Virus record (IMG/VR): IMGVR_UViG_3300048930_000249 | Location: 1 to 44,078 of that record | Direction: 5' to 3' (one strand) | Length of the DNA: 44,078 nt | Source of the DNA: a virus | Shown here: positions 7,337-13,895 of the stretch, piece after piece | Layout of the letters: every line of letters begins with the position of its first letter | How positions within the stretch are numbered: position 1 is the first letter of the stretch | Translations under genes and position numbers: made by a program | The notes under the pieces: model-generated | Databases searched by the model: none | What the model saw: only the letters and a program-made list of their open reading frames with translations | What the model was told of the DNA's origin: nothing

Positions 7337-8095
7337 CTACATCTTGGTGACTCGGCCTGACACTCGTCCGACAACACGAACGTCCTCTAAGCGTAATGTA
7401 TATGCCTCATGATTCTTGTTATCAGAAATCACCCGCACTTCGGGCGGATCGGATCTGCGTACCACCTGAAGCCTCTTTACCATCGGTCCATCGCCTTCAT
7501 CTATAACATAGATGCCGTCGGGCGATGGCCGTGTATGCCGCGTATCGATCACCACGCGGTCGCCCGATTCCAGCGTGGGCGACATGCTGTCACCTACGAC
7601 TTCAAGAACGAGAATTCCACCAGGTTGCATCCGGAGTTCGTGGCGGACAAAGCTAGATGGAAAGACCCACTCAGCCGTGACTTTGTGACCTACGAATGTC
7701 TCTCCCCAGCGAAGGGTGACAACCTCACTTTCGCCAACTGTGCCGTCTCCCGCCCCAGCTCTCGCGTCTATCTCGGGCACCGCCCCCGGAACGTCACCCT
7801 TATAGCTTTTGAGGCTGCTGTGACCGTTATTTTCTCGAATTGAACGCGGCTGCAATCCGGCAGCCACCTCCTCAGATGGTATATGGTCGTGCTTGCCAGT
7901 GAGTAGCCAATTAATTGACACGCCAAGAACTTGAGCAAGCCGGGCCAGATTATCTGCTCGCGGCTGTGCGCCGTTTAAGATCGGACGCAAAAACTCACCT
8001 TTGCCCGTCACTTTGATCGACACTGCACGCGGGGTTGTGCCGAGTTCTTCTATGCGCTGTCTAATGCGATCTGCCAGTGAGCCCATGCGCGTCAT
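7337..8095 (-). CDS. CI-like repressor with S24 (LexA-type) peptidase domain
   Basis: A 252-aa lysogeny repressor. The N-terminal HTH (residues 5-65) resembles XRE-type domains (TTPRAVSIKVTGKGEFLRPI, ARLAQVLGVSINWLLTG). A linker containing ARAGAGDG offers an Ala-Gly self-cleavage site (about 113-116). The C-terminal S24 domain carries VVGDSMSPTLESGDRV (Ser170) and GPMVKRLQ (Lys207), the Ser/Lys dyad. RecA-stimulated autocleavage and SOS induction follow from family knowledge. Start ATG 8095 is preferred (GGA at -8); GTG at 8137 would overlap an operator. Expected targets are the GCGT-N8-ACGC palindromes on both sides. Confidence 0.92.
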   Translation of the reverse strand: MTRMGSLADRIRQRIEELGTTPRAVSIKVTGKGEFLRPILNGAQPRADNLARLAQVLGVSINWLLTGKHDHIPSEEVAAGLQPRSIRENNGHSSLKSYKGDVPGAVPEIDARAGAGDGTVGESEVVTLRWGETFVGHKVTAEWVFPSSFVRHELRMQPGGILVLEVVGDSMSPTLESGDRVVIDTRHTRPSPDGIYVIDEGDGPMVKRLQVVRRSDPPEVRVISDNKNHEAYTLRLEDVRVVGRVSGRVTKM

Positions 8096-8123
8096 ATTAT
8101 CCGCGCATGGCGGCAGTGCGTTA

Positions 8124-8170
8124 GCGTATGAAAACACGTTGACAATGCGTGTTAAAATACGCAGTATGAC
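8124..8170 (+). promoter_or_regulatory. Right early promoter (PR-like) with operators
   Basis: A perfect -35 TTGACA (8139-8144) is followed, 17-20 bp on, by -10 candidates CAGTAT (8162-8167) or TATGAC (8165-8170). The palindrome GCGT-N8-ACGC lies in the spacer (8147-8162). An imperfect copy GCGT-N8-ACGT is at 8124-8139. The arrangement mirrors the leftward promoter. The divergent repressor promoter should lie in the same interval. Confidence 0.75.
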
Positions 8171-8175
8171 TTCCC

Positions 8176-8433
8176 ATGACCACTCTCCGCAATCATCTTA
8201 TTTCCGTTGCAAATACTTTTGCCGCTGCACGAGGCCTATCGCGTTCCCGCGTTTCCACAATTGTTTTCAATTCGGGGATGGTCCTGGACCGTTTAACGGC
8301 TGGTCGGGACCTCACCACCGGAAACTATGAGCGCGCCATGCAATGGTTCTCCGACAACTGGCCCGAGGGTGCTGTTTGGCCTGCCGATGTTCCGCGCCCG
8401 TCGTCGGGTGCCTCATCTCCCGAGGCCGCCTGA
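8176..8433 (+). CDS. Cro-position small regulator
   Basis: An 85-aa protein starting MTTLRNHLISVANTFAAARG, with an HTH-like segment (GLSRSRVSTIVFNSGMVLDR) and ERAMQWFSDNWPEGAVWP near the C-terminus, a recognisable small alphaproteobacterial family often beside phage repressors. Its ATG is only 6-9 nt after the proposed -10 element and has no ribosome site, so the mRNA is probably leaderless. By position opposite the repressor it should act like Cro, though this is not shown by sequence alone. Confidence 0.75.
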   Translation: MTTLRNHLISVANTFAAARGLSRSRVSTIVFNSGMVLDRLTAGRDLTTGNYERAMQWFSDNWPEGAVWPADVPRPSSGASSPEAA

Positions 8434-8708
8434 TGGTCTGGTTTCGCGACAGTTCATTCTCACGCGGCTGCCTAACTTGCCGGCCGCTGCATTTTTTTTG
8501 CCCGAAACCACAACCTGCCACGACTCACAGGGCAGTATCGGTTGGCGGTCAGGTGCAGCATGCGTGCACAATTCTCCGCGAGGAGATGGTGTGGCCCCGA
8601 GCCGTTTCGGGGAAGTTCTGCAGCGATGCAGCGCGGCCCTTCCTGGGCGTTTCCTCCCTTAACTTGGGGGGGGGTTTGGCCCCGCCCGTTTTCTCAGCTG
8701 CGCGTCAG
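8434..8708. other. Non-coding stretch with hairpins
   Basis: No convincing gene is seen. Frames that stay open here have Cys/Arg/Pro-rich shadow composition. An 8-T run lies near 8491-8498. A hairpin CCCCGA-N5-TCGGGG lies near 8597-8613. A G-run followed by GGCCCCGCCCGTTTTC (about 8667-8695) could form a weak terminator between the Cro-like gene and the converging gene at 8709. Confidence 0.4.
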
Positions 8709-8987
8709 TCACGGCAGAGTGACTGGGCCGGTGGTGATGAATTGCAGCCCGGACATGTCGGCCCTGGTCACGATCACTTTTGCCTTCACGCCCTCCGCAA
8801 AGTCCAACGTGAGGGCATCGGTTGCCTGAATGGCGCTGAAGATAGCCGGCGATTCGCTGCGAAACGTGCCCTGACCTTCCTTCATGCCGCCCCGCTCTCG
8901 CACCGTGAGGGTGCCGAAACCTTCGATCTCCGTTCCATCCGAAAGAATGAGGCTTGCCATGCCTGATGTTTCTAGAAGGATCTTCAT
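8709..8987 (-). CDS. Hypothetical protein, opposite to the right operon
   Basis: A 92-aa beta-rich protein starting MKILLETSGMASLILSDGTE and ending MSGLQFITTGPVTLP. ATG at 8987 follows a strong AGGAGG 7 nt upstream. It runs against the early-right operon, so it is probably transcribed separately, as accessory genes often are. Family not recognised. It overlaps a plus-strand candidate at 8959 by 29 bp, and this frame is the better supported of the two. Confidence 0.65.
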   Translation of the reverse strand: MKILLETSGMASLILSDGTEIEGFGTLTVRERGGMKEGQGTFRSESPAIFSAIQATDALTLDFAEGVKAKVIVTRADMSGLQFITTGPVTLP

Positions 8988-9174
8988 TCTCACACCTCCT
9001 GCCGATCAGCCAGAACTTCACCCGCATTTCGCGGCCCTGGCAAGCCAAGACGGATATCGGCTGCACTTCCTCGCCAAGGACAAGGAGACGGGCGAAACCG
9101 CCATTGTCCAAATCGAACCTCATCCGGAAGGCGGAGATACGCTTCCGCACCTTGGTCCATCACCGAACTCCTGA
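8959..9174 (+). CDS. Possible small protein (71 aa)
   Basis: A 71-aa frame starting MPDVSRRIFILTPPADQPEL, with ordinary protein-like composition (RLHFLAKDKETGETAIVQIE) and a GAGG 7 nt upstream. Its first 29 bp overlap the start of the minus-strand gene at 8987, which weakens the case. It would be the second gene of the right operon. No family recognised. Confidence 0.4.
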   Translation: MPDVSRRIFILTPPADQPELHPHFAALASQDGYRLHFLAKDKETGETAIVQIEPHPEGGDTLPHLGPSPNS

Positions 9175-9234
9175 CGCAACATACCGTGCGCTGAGGATAT
9201 CGCCTCGCCGCCGTGTCTCAAGGGAATTACGCCT

Positions 9235-9741
9235 TTGCAATATCCCGCCAGCCACCCGAGATTGCCGCTCGAATTGAAGGCCTACTTCCGCGATCTGGTC
9301 ACCGCTTGCGGCGGACCGAAGCGCGCGGCCGAATTGGTCGGCGCGCAGCAGTCGCACATCAGCGAGGCCATGGGTGCACACAATCCCGAGCGCTGGCCGC
9401 GCCTCGATCATGTGGCTCTTCTCGAGCGCGAGTGCGGTCAGCCCATCATCACGGCCGCACTGGCCGATCGCAGCGGCTACGCGCTCGCGGCCGTCGCCGC
9501 ATCCGAGACCGTGGCATCTCCGCTTGGGCGTCTCTGCGAGATCGTCAACCAGGTGCGCGACGTCGAGTGCGGCATTCTGAGCGCCATGCAGGACGGCCAG
9601 CTCTCCGCTGCCGAGCGCCGCGACATCCGCCGCCAGGCGCAGGAGGCGATCGCTGCCCTCAACGCCCTGTGCGCCGATCTGCTTGACCCCGCTTCCGTCG
9701 GCGGCGTCGCCCGCGTCGTCATTCCGGGGGCGAGCTCATGA
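9235..9741 (+). CDS. HTH regulator, CII-like position
   Basis: A 168-aa protein beginning at TTG (LQYPASHPRLPLELKAYFRD), with AAGGGA about 10 nt upstream. An HTH is visible (ACGGPKRAAELVGAQQSHIS, about residues 24-43), followed by WPRLDHVALLERECGQPIIT. The C-terminal half is helical (LSAAERRDIRRQAQEAIAAL). The type is common in alphaproteobacterial prophages just after the Cro-like gene and may act like CII. The TTG start is the weakest point; no in-frame ATG exists nearby. The stop overlaps the GcrA-like start (ATGA). Confidence 0.75.
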   Translation: MQYPASHPRLPLELKAYFRDLVTACGGPKRAAELVGAQQSHISEAMGAHNPERWPRLDHVALLERECGQPIITAALADRSGYALAAVAASETVASPLGRLCEIVNQVRDVECGILSAMQDGQLSAAERRDIRRQAQEAIAALNALCADLLDPASVGGVARVVIPGASS

Positions 9742-10532
9742 GAGACTTTGACTGGACCGAGGAACGCGTCGAATCCCTGATCGCCCTGGTAAAGGAAGGC
9801 CGATCCGCAACCGAGATCGCCAATACACTGGGCTGCGGCTCGCGCAACGCCGTGTGCGGCAAGGTCATGCGGTTGCGCGATGCCGGTCGTCTCGACGGCC
9901 CGCGCACATATCAGAAATCCGGCACCTACACGCCGGCCGCGCGCGGCCACAGATGCCCGGGGCTTGCCCATGTGCCGCTCATCCAGGCGCGGCTCGGAGA
10001 AGGCCGGAACGATCGCGAGATCGCCGACGAAATCGGTGTCAAACCGGATGACATTCGCTACGTCCGCCGCGTCAATGGCCTGCAGGCGAACACCAAGGCG
10101 CTGGCGCCACCCAGCTATGCCGCCGATGTGACGAAGCTCGTGGCTGCCGGAAAGACCGACCGTGAAATCGGCGCCGCGCTTGGCATCACGCTCTGGCAGG
10201 CGCGCAACGAGCGGCGCCGGCAGGGGCTGGCCGCGCCCGCGGCTGACAAGCAACGGGCGGTGACGACAATCATCAAGGGTGATCCCGGAGCCAAGGTCGC
10301 CGCCGTCTTTGCCGAGGGCTTCATGGGGCAACGCGCGCGCGTCGATCTCATCGGCCTCGAGTCTGGCCTCTGCCGCTTTCCGATCGACCAGCAGAATGGT
10401 CCTGTACGCTACTGTGGCGACCTGACGGCCGAAGGGCAGACCTACTGCGCGCATCATGCGGCGCGCTGCTACATGCCCACCCAGCGGATGAAGCCGCTGA
10501 ACCCCAGCCACGTCTATTCCGCGAGGCGCTGA
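9738..10532 (+). CDS. GcrA-family regulator with extra HTH repeats
   Basis: A 264-aa protein. The N-terminus (WTEERVESLIALVKEGRSAT, EIANTLGC, residues 6-46) and the C-terminal domain (GLCRFPID, YCGDL, TYCAHHAARCY, residues 207-246) match GcrA, the alphaproteobacterial cell-cycle regulator that binds sigma70-RNA polymerase and prefers methylated GANTC promoters. It is longer than cellular GcrA (about 170 aa) because two further HTH-like repeats, about 80-115 (NDREIADEIGVKPDDIRYVR) and 129-163 (TDREIGAALGITLWQARNER), lie between. ATG overlaps the preceding stop. A methyltransferase gene follows two genes downstream. Redirection of host transcription is the likely role. Confidence 0.85.
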   Translation: MRDFDWTEERVESLIALVKEGRSATEIANTLGCGSRNAVCGKVMRLRDAGRLDGPRTYQKSGTYTPAARGHRCPGLAHVPLIQARLGEGRNDREIADEIGVKPDDIRYVRRVNGLQANTKALAPPSYAADVTKLVAAGKTDREIGAALGITLWQARNERRRQGLAAPAADKQRAVTTIIKGDPGAKVAAVFAEGFMGQRARVDLIGLESGLCRFPIDQQNGPVRYCGDLTAEGQTYCAHHAARCYMPTQRMKPLNPSHVYSARR

Positions 10533-10732
10533 TGCCCACCATTCACGAGAAGCTCAAGCTCGCCTACGTCAGCCTTCACCCCGACGACGGGCTGATGCTG
10601 ACCGTGACAACCGCGCGCGGCGACCAGAAATTTGACATGCAGCTCACCCCGAAGATGACTGCCATGCTGCTTAATCAGCTCACGCAGGGTGCGCGGGACG
10701 CTCTCAGCAATATGGAGAAGTGGCCATCATGA
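10532..10732 (+). CDS. Small early phage protein (66 aa)
   Basis: A 66-aa protein starting MPTIHEKLKLAYVSLHPDDG and ending ARDALSNMEKWPS. Its ATG overlaps the GcrA-like stop by one base (TGATG) and its stop overlaps the next start (ATGA), so it is part of the coupled right operon. No domain recognised. Confidence 0.7.
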   Translation: MPTIHEKLKLAYVSLHPDDGLMLTVTTARGDQKFDMQLTPKMTAMLLNQLTQGARDALSNMEKWPS

Positions 10733-11562
10733 GCGCGCTCCGCCCGCTTGAGAAGCCGGAGGTGAACCTCGCCCAGCCGAAGCCGGCGGGCAAGCCGCCA
10801 AAGCTGGATTTCCTGCCTCTCGCGAAGCTGCGGATCGACGACACGTACCAGCGCACGATCGAACGCAAGGGCTTGGCCACCATCGTCCGGATCTGCAACG
10901 AGTTTGACTGGAACCGCTTCGCGCCGCTGATCGTGGCGCGGATTGCCGGAAAGGACGAGCACTACGCCATCATCGACGGCCAGCACCGGGCGACCGCGGC
11001 GCTCCTGCGGGGCTTCGACCTGGTGCCCTGCGCGATCGTCAACGCCTCCGCCATGGAACAGCCCGCCATTTTCGCGGCGGTCAATGGCAACGTGACGCCG
11101 ATCACCATCCTGCAGCTGTTCAAGGCGGCGCGGGCTTCCAAGGCCGAATGGGCGATGGAGATCGACGGGGTCTGCAGGGACGCTGGCCTGGTGCCGCTGG
11201 TCTATCCCAAACCGAAGAGCGTCATCAGGCCGTTCGAGACCATGGCGATCGGCACCCTGCGCAGGAACATCGCCCGCTTCGGTGTGGTGGACGTGACCAA
11301 GGCGTTGAAGCAGGTCGCGCGGCAACCCGATGCGGCGGACCCCGGCTTCTGGACCTCTGGCGCGATCGACTACGCGGTCGCCGAATGGCGGACGGAACAG
11401 GGCAAGCGTCAGCAACCGGAACGGCCAGCGGATGGCGTGCCACTCGCCCAGCGCATCATGGAGTTGAGAAAGCGCGGCCACACCCGCTTCGCCATCCAGT
11501 CTGCGCTCGGCTGCAAGCTGTCCGAGATCGAGGCCGCCCTCAGCGCCGGTGGCAAAGCATGA
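10729..11562 (+). CDS. ParB-like nuclease-fold protein (DGQHR type)
   Basis: A 277-aa protein. After a short Pro/Lys-rich N-terminus, FLPLAKLRIDDTYQRTIERK and AIIDGQHRATAALLRG (about residues 82-97) are the motifs of ParB/sulfiredoxin-fold phage and plasmid proteins of the DGQHR group. The remainder is helical with a C-terminal HTH-like end (RGHTRFAIQSALGCKLSEIE). ATG 10729 overlaps the preceding stop; a GTG three codons upstream is possible. It probably binds or nicks nucleic acid or hydrolyses nucleotides; activity not established. Confidence 0.8.
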   Translation: MSALRPLEKPEVNLAQPKPAGKPPKLDFLPLAKLRIDDTYQRTIERKGLATIVRICNEFDWNRFAPLIVARIAGKDEHYAIIDGQHRATAALLRGFDLVPCAIVNASAMEQPAIFAAVNGNVTPITILQLFKAARASKAEWAMEIDGVCRDAGLVPLVYPKPKSVIRPFETMAIGTLRRNIARFGVVDVTKALKQVARQPDAADPGFWTSGAIDYAVAEWRTEQGKRQQPERPADGVPLAQRIMELRKRGHTRFAIQSALGCKLSEIEAALSAGGKA

Positions 11563-12209
11563 CGCAGATCTGCACGGGGTTCAGATCCAGCCGCTTCGAG
11601 GCCGCCGACTCGCTCGACGACTTTCCGACGCCGCCATGGGCGGGCCGGGCTCTCATCGAGCATGTGCTCAAGAGATACCCCACACGGAATTGGATCATGA
11701 GCAAGCGCGCGACGCTGTGGGAACCTGCAGTCAACAGGGGCTTTCTGCTACGCGGTCTCGCCCCGTATTTTGGCAAGACGCTGGCGAGCGATGTGTTCGA
11801 CTACGGGATCGGTGCCGCCAGGTTCGATTACATCGATACGCCTGCGCCGGAGCATGTCGACTTCATCATCACGAACCCGCCGTTCAACCTCGCCCACGCT
11901 TTCATCCACAAGGCCCTTTCGGAGTCGGCTGGCGGATGTGCGTTCTTGGTGCGCACGTCGTTTCTCGAAGGCGTCAACCGCTACGATTCGCTTTTCAGCC
12001 TCCGCCCTCCGACCTTTGTGGCGCAGTTCTCCGAGCGCGTGCCGATGGTGAAGGGCCGGTGCGATCCCGAGGCGTCGACAGCAACCAGCTACTGCTGGGT
12101 CGGGTGGCTGAAAGGGTCTGCGAAGCAAAGCAGCATGATGTGGATTCCGCCCTGCCGGCGCGAGCTCGAGCGTGCCGGTGATTACGATTTGCCGGAGGGC
12201 GCACAATGA
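11559..12209 (+). CDS. DNA N6-adenine methyltransferase-like protein
   Basis: A 216-aa protein with a Rossmann-type methyltransferase core. LWEPAVNRGFLLRGL (about residues 53-67) is a motif I-like SAM-binding segment and FIITNPPFN (102-110) is the NPPF catalytic motif of N6-adenine methyltransferases. A DFPTPPWAG segment near the N-terminus is typical of phage versions. ATG overlaps the preceding stop (ATGA). No restriction enzyme is adjacent, so protection of phage DNA or alteration of host GANTC-type regulation with the GcrA-like protein is more likely. Specificity cannot be read from sequence. Confidence 0.82.
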   Translation: MTQICTGFRSSRFEAADSLDDFPTPPWAGRALIEHVLKRYPTRNWIMSKRATLWEPAVNRGFLLRGLAPYFGKTLASDVFDYGIGAARFDYIDTPAPEHVDFIITNPPFNLAHAFIHKALSESAGGCAFLVRTSFLEGVNRYDSLFSLRPPTFVAQFSERVPMVKGRCDPEASTATSYCWVGWLKGSAKQSSMMWIPPCRRELERAGDYDLPEGAQ

Positions 12210-12421
12210 CGATCGACAAGCGCTGCATCTCGTCGGGCTGCTCGGATTATCCGCTCTTCGGGTTCGGCATGCCGTCCAAGGGTCTCATGCGCTGGGCCTG
12301 CAAGAGCCATCGCGACATCATCTGGAACGCTGCGACGCCCGCACCGGGAGAGGGCGGGCCGGGTGACGTCTCCCGCCTGGTCCCGCCTTCTCCACCAGCT
12401 GTGCAGGGGAGGCTGCTCTGA
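12206..12421 (+). CDS. Small Cys-containing phage protein (71 aa)
   Basis: A 71-aa protein starting MTIDKRCISSGCSDYPLFGF. Cys at 7, 12 and 32 with a nearby His (KSHRD) could bind zinc. The C-terminus is Pro/Gly-rich. Start and stop overlap neighbours (ATGA, TGATG). No known function. Confidence 0.65.
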   Translation: MTIDKRCISSGCSDYPLFGFGMPSKGLMRWACKSHRDIIWNAATPAPGEGGPGDVSRLVPPSPPAVQGRLL

Positions 12422-12696
12422 TGCCGCAGGCTGCAACCCGGCAATCGACCTATTCCGAGATCCTGGCCTGTCCGGTGTTCCGCGAGGGCTATGAGGAAAT
12501 TTGGCGGGCCGAAGCCACGGCGATCGACGTTCGCTGGAGCGATGAGGAACAGCTCTCCTATGAGCGAGGTCGCCAGTTCGGCCTTTATGTGCTGACCTCG
12601 GAGAGCCAGCGGGTGCCTCTGCAGAAAGGCTCCATGCCCCACCCGCGCGCCGTGGTGCTGCTGATGATGGCCTTCCGCGGAGGCGACGTGCTGTGA
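12421..12696 (+). CDS. Small early phage protein (91 aa)
   Basis: A 91-aa protein starting MPQAATRQSTYSEILACPVF, with WSDEEQLSYERGRQFGLYVL in the middle, an ordinary soluble helical protein. It fits between overlapping neighbours (TGATG at the start, GTGA at the end) upstream of the primase, suggesting a replication-associated accessory role, but no family is recognised. Confidence 0.65.
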   Translation: MPQAATRQSTYSEILACPVFREGYEEIWRAEATAIDVRWSDEEQLSYERGRQFGLYVLTSESQRVPLQKGSMPHPRAVVLLMMAFRGGDVL

Positions 12697-13895
12697 GCCG
12701 TGATCCTGCATTCGAGGAATGGATAGAGGAAGCGCGCGGGTTGCCGATCGTGCGCGCCCTCGATCTCGTCGCGCCGCACCACGCCATCTCGCGCAAGACC
12801 CGCTTCGTCGGCCCGTGCCCGGGGTGCGGCGGCACCGACAGGTTCTCGCTGAACATCAAGAAGAACATCTTCTGGTGCCGCAAGAGCGCAGAAGGCGGCG
12901 ATGCAATCGCGCTTGCGCGCCATGTCCATGGCTGCGCGTTCCTTGACGCCGTCGAGCTGCTCACCGGCCGGCCCGCTCCCGGGCGCACCGTTTCCGAGGA
13001 AGAGCACCAGGCGCGCGCGCGCCGCGTCGCCGAGCTCGAGGAAAAGCGCAAGGCCGAGGCCCAGCGGATCGCCACCGAAGAAAACGAGTTTCGCTCCCGC
13101 GAGATCGACCGCGCCCGCAAGATATGGAAGGCAGCTGGCCCGATCGAAGGCTCGGTCGCCGAGGCCTATCTCCAGCACCGCGGCGTCACGGCGCCGAAAG
13201 GTGCCAAGCTGCGCGCGGCCTCCGAGCTGCCCTACTGGCACAACATCGGCGGCGAGTGGAAGTCGATCTATGCCGGCCCAGCCATGGTCGCGGCCATCCA
13301 GGGGCGGGACAACCGCTTCATCGGGTGCCATATCACATGGATCGACGCCAGGCTCTCCACGCGCTCAGGCAAGGCGCAGATCGTGCATCCCGCGACTGGC
13401 GAGATCCTCGATGCCAAGAAGGTGCGGGGCTCGCAGAAGGGCGGGCATATCCATCTGGGTGGCGTCGCCGTCACGCCACGGCGCTTCGTGGTGGGCGAGG
13501 GGATCGAGACCGTGCTGTCGGTTCAGGTGGCGGAGAGCGCCGCGGGGAGGTCAGGGTTCACGCTTTATTGGTCGAGCGTCAACCTGCACAATCTCGGCGG
13601 CAAGAGTGCCGGCAGCGTCCCGCATCCAAGTCTGACGATCACCGACAGCAAGGGGCGAACCCGGGTGCAGCGCGTGCCGGGGCCCGACCCCGATCTCAAC
13701 GACACTGCCGTGATCGCACCGCCTGTCGAGGCCGACGACATCCTGCTGTTGGGCGATGGCGACAGTGACCGCTTCACCACGCGAAACGTGCTGTGCCGCT
13801 TTGCCGCCCGCTGGGATCGGTTGGGCCGCACGATCCGCGCGGCATGGGCGGATGAGGGCTCGGATTTCAACGACATGCTCAGGGGCGCCGCATGA
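12693..13895 (+). CDS. Toprim primase with CHC2-type zinc finger
   Basis: A 400-aa DNA primase. The N-terminal zinc-finger region has CPGCGGTDRFSLNI (C42, C45) and FWCRKSAEGGD (C62); the usual fourth ligand after C62 is not obvious. A charged helical linker (100-145) precedes the Toprim domain with GEGIETVLS (268-276) and a metal-site LLGDGDSDR (351-360). It probably makes RNA primers and works with the SF3 helicase encoded next. GTG at 12693 overlaps the previous stop (GTGA); the stop overlaps the helicase start (ATGA). Confidence 0.9.
   Translation: MSRDPAFEEWIEEARGLPIVRALDLVAPHHAISRKTRFVGPCPGCGGTDRFSLNIKKNIFWCRKSAEGGDAIALARHVHGCAFLDAVELLTGRPAPGRTVSEEEHQARARRVAELEEKRKAEAQRIATEENEFRSREIDRARKIWKAAGPIEGSVAEAYLQHRGVTAPKGAKLRAASELPYWHNIGGEWKSIYAGPAMVAAIQGRDNRFIGCHITWIDARLSTRSGKAQIVHPATGEILDAKKVRGSQKGGHIHLGGVAVTPRRFVVGEGIETVLSVQVAESAAGRSGFTLYWSSVNLHNLGGKSAGSVPHPSLTITDSKGRTRVQRVPGPDPDLNDTAVIAPPVEADDILLLGDGDSDRFTTRNVLCRFAARWDRLGRTIRAAWADEGSDFNDMLRGAA

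Noticed and set aside
8343-8966. 207-codon plus-strand frame after the Cro-like gene
   Set aside because: Composition changes along its length, it crosses hairpins and a well-supported opposite gene, and no start with a ribosome site is present.
9477-10511. 344-codon minus-strand frame opposite the GcrA-like gene
   Set aside because: Antisense shadow; the plus strand encodes GcrA motifs and overlapping coupled starts.
11559-12209. Restriction-modification system
   Set aside because: Only the methyltransferase is visible; neighbouring small ORFs show no nuclease motifs.
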